From: Streptomyces cinnabarinus
GTDB lineage: Bacteria; Actinomycetota; Actinomycetes; Streptomycetales; Streptomycetaceae
Reading direction: 5' to 3'
Length of the DNA: 64,000 nt
NCBI RefSeq assembly: GCF_027270315.1
Contig: NZ_CP114413.1
Span: forward strand, 4,712,001 to 4,776,000
Below the pieces are notes generated by a model that worked only from the letters and a program-made list of their open reading frames with translations, had not been told where the DNA came from and did not search any database. The number at the start of each line of letters is the position of its first letter. Position 1 is the first letter of the stretch. Below, piece after piece: positions 51,157 to 59,102 of this stretch. Made by a program: the position numbers and the translations under genes.

Positions 51157-53394
51157 GTGGCTACTTTCCTGTATCGACTGGGCCGCCTGGCCTTCCGGCG
51201 GCGCTGGCGCGTCGCCCTGGTCTGGGCCGCCGTCCTGGCCGCCGTCGGGTTCGGCGCCATGAGTTCCTCGGGCGCCGTCGACGAGGAGTTCTCCATGCCG
51301 GGGATCGAATCGCAGCAGGCGTTCGACCTGCTGGAGGAGCGCTTCCCCGGCACCACCGGCGACAGCGCCGGCGCCCGGGTCGTCTTCGTCGCGCCGGGCG
51401 GCGAGAAGGTCACCGCCACCGAGCACAAGGCGGCCGTCGAGGCGGCGGTCGCCGAACTCGGGGACGGCTCGCAGGTCGCGAGCGCCGTGGACCCCTTCAA
51501 GGCCGGCGCGGTCAGCGAGGACGGCTCCACGGCGTACACCACCGTCACCTACAAGGTCGGCGCCGTCGATCTCACCGACGCGAGCAAGACGCATCTGGAG
51601 GAGGCGCTCGACCACGCCCAGGACTCCGGGCTCACCGTCGAGGCCGGCGGGACCGCCCTGGAGGAGACCGGCGGCCCCGGCGGCGCCGCCGAGGCGATCG
51701 GCGTCGCCATCGCCGCGGTCGTGCTGCTGATCACCTTCGGCTCGCTGGCCGCCGCCGGACTGCCGCTGCTCACCGCCGTCATCGGCGTCGGCGTCAGCAT
51801 GGCCACCATCCTCGCCCTGTCCACCGCCCTCGGACTGTCCAGCACCACCGGCACCCTGGCGACGATGCTGGGTCTCGCCGTAGGCATCGACTACGCCCTG
51901 TTCGTCGTCTCCCGCTACCGCGAGGAGCGGGCCAAGGGGCGGGCGCCCCAGGAGGCCACCGCCCTCGCCACCGGCACCGCGGGTTCCGCGGTCGTCTTCG
52001 CGGGTCTCACCGTCGTCATCGCCCTGGCCGGGCTCTCCGTCGTCGGCATCCCGATGCTGACCAAGATGGGCCTGGCCGCCGCGGGCGCGGTGGTCGTCGG
52101 CGTACTGATCGCGCTGACCCTCGTCCCGGCCCTGCTCGGCTTCTGGCCCAACGCCGTACTGGCCCGCAAGGCCCGCCGCGCCGGCCGTACGACCGAGGAG
52201 ACCCCGAAGGCCGGCCGTACGACCGAGGAAGCCCCGAAGAAGGACAACGGCGGCACCCGCTGGGCCCGTTTCGTGCTGCGCCGCCCGCTGCCCGTGCTGC
52301 TGCTCGGCGTCGTGGGCCTCGGCGCCTTGGCGATACCGATGACCGACCTCCAGCTCGGCATGCCGGGCGACGAGGCCAAGTCGACGTCCACGACCGAGCG
52401 CCGGGCCTACGACGCGCTCGCCGAGGGCTTCGGGCCCGGCTTCAACGGGCCGCTGACCGTCGTCGTGGACGCCAAGGGCGCCGACGACCCGAAGGCCGCC
52501 GCCGACACGATCTCCCAGGAGATCGGCGGCACCGAGGGCGTGGTGTCGGTGTCCCCCGCCCAGTTCAACGAGGCCGGTGACACCGCCGTCTTCTCGGTCG
52601 TCCCGGCCACCGCGCCGACCGACGAGAAGACCAAGGACCTGGTCACCTCCATCCGCGGCGAGCGGCCGGACATGGAGTCCGCGACCGGGGCCACCTTCGA
52701 CGTCACCGGCACCACCGCGATGAACATCGACATCGCCGACAAGGTGCAGTCCGCGCTGGTGCCGTATCTGATCCTCGTGGTCGGGCTCGCCGTGATCCTG
52801 CTGCTGGTGGTCTTCCGGTCGGTCCTGGTCCCGCTGAAGGCGGCCCTCGGCTTCCTGCTCTCGGTGCTCGCCTCCCTCGGCGCGGTGGTCGTGGTCTTCC
52901 AGCAGGGCCACGGCGCCGAACTCCTGGGCGTGGAGACCACCGGCCCGATCATGAGCCTGATGCCGATCTTCCTGGTGGGCATCGTCTTCGGACTCGCGAT
53001 GGACTACGAGGTCTTCCTGGTCTCCCGGATGCGCGAGGCGTACGTCCACGGCGAGAGCCCCGCCCAGGCCGTGACCTCCGGTTTCCGGCACAGCGCCCGG
53101 GTGGTCGTGGCCGCCGCGCTGATCATGATCGCGGTCTTCGCCGGGTTCATCGGCGAGAGCGACTCCATGATCAAGATGATCGGGTTCGGGCTCGCCGCGG
53201 CCGTCCTCCTCGACGCCTTCGTGGTGCGGATGGCGATCGTCCCGGCTGTCCTCGCCCTGCTCGGCGACAAGGCCTGGTGGCTGCCGAAGTGGCTGGACCG
53301 GATCCTGCCCAGGGTCGATGTGGAGGGCGAGGCGCTGAACCGTCCGGTGGAGCCGTCCGCCGTACCGGCCGAGAAGGAGGTCGCGCGCGCCTGA
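51157..53394 (+). CDS. MMPL family RND-type membrane transporter
   Basis: 745 aa. Two repeated halves, each with one helix, a large external loop, and five to six helices (about 15-36, 180-330; 370-390, 535-705). Signature GLAVGIDYALFVVSRYREE in half one and VGIVFGLAMDYEVFLVSRMREAY in half two supply the proton-relay Asp-Tyr pairs. MMPL proteins export lipids or lipophilic drugs. A short 10-residue tandem duplication lies in the cytoplasmic linker. GTG start at 51157. A strong hairpin separates it from the two-component genes that follow. Confidence 0.93.
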   Translation: MATFLYRLGRLAFRRRWRVALVWAAVLAAVGFGAMSSSGAVDEEFSMPGIESQQAFDLLEERFPGTTGDSAGARVVFVAPGGEKVTATEHKAAVEAAVAELGDGSQVASAVDPFKAGAVSEDGSTAYTTVTYKVGAVDLTDASKTHLEEALDHAQDSGLTVEAGGTALEETGGPGGAAEAIGVAIAAVVLLITFGSLAAAGLPLLTAVIGVGVSMATILALSTALGLSSTTGTLATMLGLAVGIDYALFVVSRYREERAKGRAPQEATALATGTAGSAVVFAGLTVVIALAGLSVVGIPMLTKMGLAAAGAVVVGVLIALTLVPALLGFWPNAVLARKARRAGRTTEETPKAGRTTEEAPKKDNGGTRWARFVLRRPLPVLLLGVVGLGALAIPMTDLQLGMPGDEAKSTSTTERRAYDALAEGFGPGFNGPLTVVVDAKGADDPKAAADTISQEIGGTEGVVSVSPAQFNEAGDTAVFSVVPATAPTDEKTKDLVTSIRGERPDMESATGATFDVTGTTAMNIDIADKVQSALVPYLILVVGLAVILLLVVFRSVLVPLKAALGFLLSVLASLGAVVVVFQQGHGAELLGVETTGPIMSLMPIFLVGIVFGLAMDYEVFLVSRMREAYVHGESPAQAVTSGFRHSARVVVAAALIMIAVFAGFIGESDSMIKMIGFGLAAAVLLDAFVVRMAIVPAVLALLGDKAWWLPKWLDRILPRVDVEGEALNRPVEPSAVPAEKEVARA
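52180..52239. repeat. 30-bp tandem duplication in the MMPL linker
   Basis: Two 30-bp units (52180-52209, 52210-52239) differing at two positions, encoding AGRTTEETPK and AGRTTEEAPK in the cytoplasmic linker between the halves. Confidence 0.85.
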
Positions 53395-53407
53395 GGCGTG
53401 CGGCGGA

Positions 53408-53446
53408 GGGGCCGCCCGGGTCGTCGTCACCGACCCGGGCGGCCCC
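53408..53446 (+). terminator. Strong hairpin terminator after the MMPL gene
   Basis: Perfect 16-bp arms GGGGCCGCCCGGGTCG (53408-53423) and CGACCCGGGCGGCCCC (53431-53446) with a 7-nt loop, 13 nt after the stop. The downstream kinase gene therefore probably has its own promoter or depends on read-through. Confidence 0.85.
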
Positions 53447-53493
53447 GCATCGTCCACCATGGATGTCTGCACCACTGACCGAGAGAGCAGCCC

Positions 53494-54720
53494 GTGATCA
53501 CCAACATGGAGAGCTACGCCGACCGCATCGAGCGCTACGCGGCACGCTTCCCGCGCGCCCTCGACGTGGTGATGGTGCTGGCCCTGATCGGCTGCGCGAG
53601 CCTCGGCACCCAGCTCAGCCTCCCCGGCACCAGCACCCCGGACTCGGGCAAGCCCCTGGAGATCATGCTCGGCCTGTCCTGCTTCGTGCTGCTGAAGTAC
53701 CGCACCCACACGCGCACGGTCGTCGTCGTGGTCGCCCTGGTCACGGTCGCCGCCATCGCGCGCGGCTATCTGCTCACCCCGCTGCTGCTGGCCCCGCTGC
53801 TCGCGGCGATGTACTGGCTCGCCGTCCTGTGCGACCGCAGGACCGTCCGGGCGTACGCCGCCGTCGTCGCCGTGGCGCTGCTGACCGTGAACGTGGCCAG
53901 CGAGAACATCCCCGACCTCTCCATCGTCCTGACGGTGATCGGACCCGTCTTCTGGCTGGCCCTGCCGATCGTCGCCGGCAACATGGCCCGGCTGCGGCGC
54001 GACTACCTGGAGTCCGTGCAGGCCCGCGCCGAGCACGCCGAGCGCACCCGGGAGGAGGAGGCCCGGCTGCGGGTCGCCGAGGAACGCATGCGGATCGCCC
54101 GGGAACTGCACGACGTGGTCGCCCACCACCTGGCGCTGGCCAACGCGCAGGCCGGTACCGCCGCCCACCTCGCGCGCAGCAACCCCGAGCAGAGCGAGAG
54201 GATCCTCAACGACCTCACCGGCACCACCTCCTCGGCGCTGCGCGAGCTCAAGGCCACCTTGGGCCTGCTGCGCCAGGACGACCACCCGCCGGGCGAGGGC
54301 CTTGAGCCCGCCCCCGGTCTCGCCCGGCTGCCCGAGCTGATCTCGACCTACCGATCGGCGGGCCTCGACGTCATGGTCACCACGGACGGCGTGCCCCGGC
54401 CGCTGTCGCCGGGCGCGGACCTGACCGCGTACCGGATCGTGCAGGAGGCCCTCACCAACGTCTCCAAGCACGCCGCCGCGCACAGCGCCCACGTCCGCTT
54501 CACCTACGCCGACGCCCGGCTGGTCATCACGGTCAGCAACGACGGCCCCGCCACCGGCTCCCCGGCGACCGGCGGCTTCGGGCTGATGGGCATGCGGGAA
54601 CGCGCCCACTCCATCGGCGGCGAACTCTGCGCGGGCCCCCGCCCCGAGGGCGGTTTCGAGGTCACCACCGCGCTGCCGCTCCAGCCGTCCGCCGCCGCCG
54701 TAGAAGGAGAGGGCCCATGA
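53494..54720 (+). CDS. Sensor histidine kinase (HisKA_3, NarL/DesK type)
   Basis: 408 aa. Four to five membrane helices in residues about 20-165, a short coiled coil (RAEHAERTREEEARLRVAEE), then HisKA_3 with RIARELHDVVAHHLAL (phospho-His in the H-box, about residue 208) and a HATPase with YRIVQEALTNVSKHA and GFGLMGMRERAHSIGG. GTG start at 53494. Its stop overlaps the regulator start as ATGA, so the two are translationally coupled. Signal unknown; the nearby MMPL exporter is the natural target. Confidence 0.92.
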   Translation: MITNMESYADRIERYAARFPRALDVVMVLALIGCASLGTQLSLPGTSTPDSGKPLEIMLGLSCFVLLKYRTHTRTVVVVVALVTVAAIARGYLLTPLLLAPLLAAMYWLAVLCDRRTVRAYAAVVAVALLTVNVASENIPDLSIVLTVIGPVFWLALPIVAGNMARLRRDYLESVQARAEHAERTREEEARLRVAEERMRIARELHDVVAHHLALANAQAGTAAHLARSNPEQSERILNDLTGTTSSALRELKATLGLLRQDDHPPGEGLEPAPGLARLPELISTYRSAGLDVMVTTDGVPRPLSPGADLTAYRIVQEALTNVSKHAAAHSAHVRFTYADARLVITVSNDGPATGSPATGGFGLMGMRERAHSIGGELCAGPRPEGGFEVTTALPLQPSAAAVEGEGP

Positions 54721-55382
54721 CCATCAGGGTGCTGCTCGCCGACGACCAGGCCCTGTTGCGGGCCACCTTCCGGATACTGATCGACTCCTGTCCCGACCTG
54801 GAGGTGGTCGGGGAGGCGTCGGACGGCGCGGAGGCGCTGGAGCTGACCCGCGCCCACCACCCGGACGTCGTCCTCATGGACATCCGGATGCCCGGCACCG
54901 ACGGACTCTCCGGCACCTCCGCGATCTGCGCCGACCCCGCGCTCGCCGCGACCCGGGTGCTGATCCTGACCACCTTCGAGACCGAGGACTACGTCGCCCA
55001 GGCGCTGCGGGCCGGGGCGAGCGGCTTCCTCGGCAAGGACGTCACCGCGGACGCCCTGCTGGCCGGGATCCGCACGGTGGCCTCCGGGGACTCGCTGCTG
55101 TCCCCCGGCGCCACCCGCACCCTCATCACCCGCTTCCTCACCTCCCCGGCACCGGGCACCCAGCTGGCGCCCCCGGAGCGGCTGGCCGAGCTGACCGGCC
55201 GGGAGCGGGAGGTCATGGCGCTGGCGGCGGAGGGCAAGTCCAACGCCGAGATCGCCGAGCTGCTGGTCGTGAGCCCGCTGACGGTACGGACCCACATCCA
55301 CCGGGCGATGACCAAGCTCAACGCACGGGACCGGGCGCAGCTCGTCGTCATCGCGTACCAGACGGGTCTGGTGCAGCCATAG
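54717..55382 (+). CDS. LuxR-type (NarL family) response regulator
   Basis: 221 aa. Receiver domain about 1-120 with acidic pair Asp9-Asp10, phospho-acceptor Asp55 (VVLMDIRMPG) and Lys near residue 104 (SGFLGKDV). LuxR HTH about 155-217 (LTGREREVMALAAEGKSNAEIA, VSPLTVRTHIHRAMTKL). Coupled by ATGA overlap to the kinase gene. Probably controls the MMPL exporter and itself; the inverted repeat at 51047-51064 is one candidate site. Confidence 0.94.
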   Translation: MTIRVLLADDQALLRATFRILIDSCPDLEVVGEASDGAEALELTRAHHPDVVLMDIRMPGTDGLSGTSAICADPALAATRVLILTTFETEDYVAQALRAGASGFLGKDVTADALLAGIRTVASGDSLLSPGATRTLITRFLTSPAPGTQLAPPERLAELTGREREVMALAAEGKSNAEIAELLVVSPLTVRTHIHRAMTKLNARDRAQLVVIAYQTGLVQP

Positions 55383-55410
55383 GGATATCAATGGCCGGGA
55401 TTGGATTCCT

Positions 55411-55425
55411 CATTGGAAACCAATG
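55411..55425. promoter_or_regulatory. Perfect palindrome before the PfpI-type gene
   Basis: CATTGG-AAA-CCAATG, with further half sites ATTGG (55400-55404) and CAATGG (55389-55394) upstream. The cluster lies 58-94 nt before the PfpI-type gene start and is a likely site for the LysR regulator encoded after that gene. Confidence 0.5.
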
Positions 55426-55482
55426 GGTGGGCGGGCTTACGTTCGAGGTCCTGCACTGCTCGCACCCTCTGGAGTTCTCCCC

Positions 55483-56178
55483 ATGTCGAAGATTCTCTTC
55501 GTGCTGACCGGCGTCGACTATTGGACCCTTGCCGACGGCACCCGCCACCCCTCCGGCTTCTGGGCCGAGGAGGCCGTCGCCCCCTACCAGCGGTTCACCG
55601 CCGAGGGCCACGAGATCGTCGTCGCCACGCCCGGCGGTGTCGTGCCCACCGTCGACCGGGGCAGCCTCGCCGCCGAGGTCAACGGCGGCCAGGAGAACGC
55701 GGACGCGGTCGCGGCCGGGCTCGCCGCGATGACCGAGCTGAAGAACCCGATCCGGCTGGAGGACGTGAACCTCGGCGACTACGCCGCCGTCTTCTACCCC
55801 GGCGGCCACGGCCCCATGGAGGACCTGGCGGTCGACGCCGTCTCCGGCCGGATCCTCGTCGACGCCCTGGACGCCGGACTGCCGCTCGGCGTGGTCTGCC
55901 ACGGACCGGCCGCGCTGCTCGCCGCCACCCGCGAGGACGGCGCCAACGCCTTCGCCGGGTACCGGGTTGCCGCCTTCACCAACGACGAGGAGACCCAGGC
56001 AGGTCTCGCCCCCAAGGCGAAGTGGCTGCTGGAGACCCGGCTCGTCGAGGCGGGCGTGGACGTGCGGGCCGCCGAGCCGTGGGCGCCGCACGTCATCGTC
56101 GACCGCAACCTCGTGACCGGCCAGAACCCCGCCTCCTCGGCCCCGCTGGCGGCCGAGCTGCTGAAGAAGCTGGCCTGA
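55483..56178 (+). CDS. DJ-1/PfpI family protein (class I glutamine-amidotransferase-like)
   Basis: 231 aa. Single DJ-1/PfpI domain of the Hsp31-like branch: FWAEEAVAPYQRFTAEGHEI (conserved Glu), VFYPGGHGPMEDLA and the nucleophile elbow GVVCHGPAALL with catalytic Cys near residue 142. Such proteins act as glyoxalase III/deglycase or stress chaperones. ATG at 55483 follows TGGAGTTC by about 8 nt. A LysR regulator follows 32 bp after its stop, and a palindromic cluster precedes the gene. Confidence 0.9.
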   Translation: MSKILFVLTGVDYWTLADGTRHPSGFWAEEAVAPYQRFTAEGHEIVVATPGGVVPTVDRGSLAAEVNGGQENADAVAAGLAAMTELKNPIRLEDVNLGDYAAVFYPGGHGPMEDLAVDAVSGRILVDALDAGLPLGVVCHGPAALLAATREDGANAFAGYRVAAFTNDEETQAGLAPKAKWLLETRLVEAGVDVRAAEPWAPHVIVDRNLVTGQNPASSAPLAAELLKKLA

Positions 56179-56210
56179 TCCGGCCATACGGGCGCATTAG
56201 GCTCGCGGGT

Positions 56211-57158
56211 GTGAGCCATAAGGAAGCCAATGGAGCGCAGGGTGCCCAGGCCCCCGGCCCGGTCACCCAGGACCTGAACCTGGTCCGGACGTTCCTCGCC
56301 GTCTACCGCTCCGGCTCCTTCACCGCCGCCGCGCAGTTGCTGGGCATCTCCCAGCCCACGGTGACCACCCAGGTCAAGGCCCTGGAGCGGCAGTCGGGCC
56401 GCGAGCTGTTCGCCCGGCTGCCCAGGGGCGTCACGCCCACGCCGTACGCCCATGACCTGGCCGCCAGGGTCGCCGCCCCGCTGGACGCGCTGCTCGCGGC
56501 CACCGGGCACGACCCGGCGGAGGCGGGCCCGCCGGCCCCGGTCCATCTGGCCGGTCCCGCCGAACTCCTCTGCCTGCGGATCCTGCCCGCACTGGCCCCG
56601 CTGGTCGCCGAGGGCGTACGGCTGCGGGTGAGCCCCGGGCTGACGGATCCGCTGCTGGAGGAGTTGCGGGCGGGCCGCCACGACCTGGTCATCGCCACCC
56701 ACCGCCCCCGGGGCCGGACCCTGCTGTCGACGCCGCTGCTCGACGAGGAGTTCGTCCTGGCGGCGGCGCCGGTGTGGGCGGACCGGATCGGCGACCGGGT
56801 GACGACCGAGGGCCCCGGCGTCCTGCACACCGTCCCCCTGGTCTCCTACGCCGAGGACCTCCCGATCCTCCGCCGCTACTGGCGCCACGTCTTCGACCAG
56901 CGCCTGAACTGCCGGGCCGCAGTGACGATGCCGGACCTGCGGGGCGTCCTGACGGCGGTGACCTCGGGGGCGGGCTTCTCGGTCCTGCCGCGGTATTTGT
57001 GCGAACGGGAGCTGGCGGAGGGTGCGTTGATGCCTCTGCACGAGCCGGAGGATGCGCCGATCAATACGGGGTACTTGGTCCAACGCCCCGGGACGTCCGA
57101 GAACCCGCACGTCGGGGAGGTACGGGACGTGCTCCTGCGTCTGGGCCCCACCTGGTGA
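56211..57158 (+). CDS. LysR family transcription regulator
   Basis: 315 aa from GTG at 56211. HTH about 20-80 (LNLVRTFLAVYRSGSFTAAA, GISQPTVTTQVKALERQSG), effector-binding domain about 105-300. The start has TTAGGCT 12 nt upstream and no clear ribosome site, so it may be leaderless or nearly so, with a promoter inside the end of the PfpI-type gene. Probable regulator of that gene through the CATTGG-type palindrome at 55411. Confidence 0.9.
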   Translation: MSHKEANGAQGAQAPGPVTQDLNLVRTFLAVYRSGSFTAAAQLLGISQPTVTTQVKALERQSGRELFARLPRGVTPTPYAHDLAARVAAPLDALLAATGHDPAEAGPPAPVHLAGPAELLCLRILPALAPLVAEGVRLRVSPGLTDPLLEELRAGRHDLVIATHRPRGRTLLSTPLLDEEFVLAAAPVWADRIGDRVTTEGPGVLHTVPLVSYAEDLPILRRYWRHVFDQRLNCRAAVTMPDLRGVLTAVTSGAGFSVLPRYLCERELAEGALMPLHEPEDAPINTGYLVQRPGTSENPHVGEVRDVLLRLGPTW

Positions 57159-57183
57159 GAGGGCGGGGCCCAGACCATTCGTT

Positions 57184-57378
57184 TTAGGTCGCAGTGCAAG
57201 TGACCGAGGGCCAGGTGCGGTTGCCGTTGTGCTGGATGGTGACGCCCCAGTTGTTGCCGCTGGCGTCGGGTTTGGCGGTCAGAACTTGTGAACTGGGGTA
57301 ACCGGCGGAGAGAGTCGCGGAGCACCCGGTGCCGCCACCTCCACCACCGCTGGCAGCAGTGGAGCGACCGCTAAAACC
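57184..57378 (-). pseudogene. C-terminal fragment of a secreted enzyme's carbohydrate-binding module
   Basis: Open frame without a start, bounded by stops. It reads a Ser/Gly linker (ASGGGGGGTGCSAT) joined to GYPSSQVLTAKPDASGNNWG and on to VTIQHNGNRTWPSVTCTAT and stop. This is the first few and last ~35 residues of a CBM2-like bacterial carbohydrate-binding domain, common at the end of Streptomyces glycosyl hydrolases; the middle is missing. No catalytic domain remains nearby. Confidence 0.6.
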
Positions 57379-57428
57379 TCAACGTCTCCGTCACCGGCTC
57401 CTCCAACTGGACCGTCACCATGAACGTC
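57378..57428 (+). pseudogene. Middle fragment of a carbohydrate-binding module on the opposite strand
   Basis: Plus-strand frame reads LNVSVTGSSNWTVTMNV, a typical central strand pair of the same CBM2-like module whose ends lie on the minus strand at 57184-57378. Flanking codons do not continue the domain. Suggests an inversion or two nested decayed copies. Confidence 0.5.
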
Positions 57429-57528
57429 TTCAAGGGAATGGGCAGCGGCCGCGGAAACGCCGAGACCGGGTTCAACAGCCCGCCACGGCCTGAGGCCGTC
57501 CCGGCGCGTCGAACGAGCGCGCATCCAG

Positions 57529-57553
57529 ACCCCCGGGTCTTAGCCCCGGGGGT
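57529..57553 (+). terminator. Hairpin with T tract in the gene-poor stretch
   Basis: ACCCCCGGG (57529-57537) pairs with CCCGGGGGT (57545-57553), 7-nt loop, followed by TTCGCGT. It may be the old terminator of the lost glycosidase gene or protect the PAP2-type gene from read-through. Confidence 0.6.
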
Positions 57554-57685
57554 TTCGCGTGGAGCCAACAGTCGGCGACGCGTTCTTGGACACACCCCTA
57601 ACAGGGGCGGAACCCGAAGTGCGATTATTCCGTCTTGGTCGGTCGGGCGTCGGCCTGTGGTTCGGGACTAGTAAATTGGCTGAAA

Positions 57686-59038
57686 TTGAGACGAATACCA
57701 AGACTCTGGGCCGCGGTGGGCGTCGTGGCTCTGGGATTCCTCATAGCGCTGGAGTTCGCCGCGCGGCGATACGGGCTGCCGGGGCCGCTCACCAATCAGG
57801 CGCGAGAGGTGATATTCGCGCCTAAATCGGGCGGCCTGCTTTATGCCGGTATGGCCCTGATGATGGTCGTGCTCAGCTGGCGGCAGCGGCTCATCTCCTT
57901 GGCCACCGCGGTTGGAATCGACCTCGTCATCGTCGCCGTCCGGTGGGTATTCGATCTCAAGATCACCGAAGGCCATCCCTACGGCACCGGCGCCCTGTGG
58001 GTGATCCTGGCCCACGGGGTCATCGCCCTCACCCGTCGCAGCGGCAGTGAGCGCGTCCTGCTGCTCAAGGGCGTCGGGCTCGCCCTGCTCCTCGTCGCCG
58101 GGCGCAAGACCGGGGACACCTGGCTGCTCATCACCTCCAAGACCCGCCCCACGGTCCTCGACCAGTACGTCGCGATGGCCGACCACGCACTCGGCAACCC
58201 CTCCTGGCTGGTCGGCCGGATCGTCACGGCCAGCGGTCCCGTCGGCTTCAACCTCCTGGACTTCGTCTACGGCCAGCTCGCGGTCGCCGCCGTCATCGCC
58301 GCTCTCTATCAGCTGCGCAATGTCGCGACGGAGCGCCGATTCCCCCGTCATCATCTGGTCCGTACGTTCCTGGTGATCGGGCTGCTGGGTCCCGCGATCT
58401 ACATGATCTATCCCGTCGTCGGCCCTCTCTACGCCTACGGCACCGGCAACGCGCACTGGGCCGACGTCAGCTTCTGGGCGCCGGAATCGCCCCCCACCAC
58501 ACCGTGGGCGGTCGCGACGATCTGGCCCGACACCATGCCGTCGATCAGCACCCCGCAGCCGTTCTCCTTCGACGAGATCACCCCGCGCAACTGCATGCCC
58601 AGCCTGCACACCGCCTGGGCCACCGCGATCTTCCTCCACACCCGCAAGAGCCCCCGAGCCCTGCGCTACGCCGGGACCTTCTGGCTGATCGCCACCCTCG
58701 CCGCGACCCTGGGCTTCGGCTACCACTACGGCGCCGACCTCATCGCCGGTGTCGTCTTCACCCTCACCATCGAGGCCGGCCTGCGCACCTACGACCGCGA
58801 CTGGGACCGCACCGGGCTCCGGCTCACTGCCTACGGCGCGACCGTCTTCACCGCGCTCCTGTTGTCGTACCGCTTCCTGTCCGTGGAGCTGGCCGAGCAC
58901 CCCTGGGTGTCCGGGCCGCTGCTGCTCCTGGCCATGGCGTCCGTGGTCTACGCATACGTACAGACGCTCGCGGCATGGGATCGCACCCCCGCTCCCGTCA
59001 AGCAGCCCGAGCCGGAACCGGAGCCCGAACTCATCTGA
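57686..59038 (+). CDS. PAP2 superfamily integral membrane protein (inositol-phosphotransferase/AUR1-like)
   Basis: 450 aa if started at TTG 57686 (LRRIPRLWAAVGVVALGF); in-frame TTG at 57635 is an alternative and neither has a clear ribosome site, so the start is uncertain. About ten to twelve membrane helices. The PAP2_3 active site is seen as RNCMPSLHTAWATAIFLH (catalytic His) and GYHYGADLIAGVVF (second His, Asp). Expected to hydrolyse or transfer a phospho-head group on a lipid at the outer membrane face. Unusually for this genome the first codons include AGA, ATA and TTG. Ends with a PEPEPEPELI tail. Confidence 0.87.
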   Translation: MRRIPRLWAAVGVVALGFLIALEFAARRYGLPGPLTNQAREVIFAPKSGGLLYAGMALMMVVLSWRQRLISLATAVGIDLVIVAVRWVFDLKITEGHPYGTGALWVILAHGVIALTRRSGSERVLLLKGVGLALLLVAGRKTGDTWLLITSKTRPTVLDQYVAMADHALGNPSWLVGRIVTASGPVGFNLLDFVYGQLAVAAVIAALYQLRNVATERRFPRHHLVRTFLVIGLLGPAIYMIYPVVGPLYAYGTGNAHWADVSFWAPESPPTTPWAVATIWPDTMPSISTPQPFSFDEITPRNCMPSLHTAWATAIFLHTRKSPRALRYAGTFWLIATLAATLGFGYHYGADLIAGVVFTLTIEAGLRTYDRDWDRTGLRLTAYGATVFTALLLSYRFLSVELAEHPWVSGPLLLLAMASVVYAYVQTLAAWDRTPAPVKQPEPEPEPELI

Positions 59039-59102
59039 CGCGCACCGCTATTCCTCGTGCACGGCTATGGGAAGTTCCGGGGCGCGTCGTTACCCTCCGG
59101 CC

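Larger units (their letters stand above)
57159..57685. other. Gene-poor stretch with remnants of a carbohydrate-binding module
   Basis: About 530 bp with no intact gene. It holds two fragments of one carbohydrate-binding module on opposite strands (57184-57378 minus, 57378-57428 plus), a terminator-like hairpin (57529-57553), and from about 57600 a relatively AT-rich leader to the PAP2-type gene. An open frame at 57420-57671 begins inside the module fragment and continues into non-homologous Arg/Pro-rich sequence; I do not accept it as a gene. Confidence 0.6.

Noticed and set aside
57420..57671. 83-codon plus-strand ORF starting MNVFKGMGSGRGN
   Set aside because: Starts inside a carbohydrate-binding module fragment and continues into Arg/Pro-rich sequence crossing a terminator; no ribosome site or domain.
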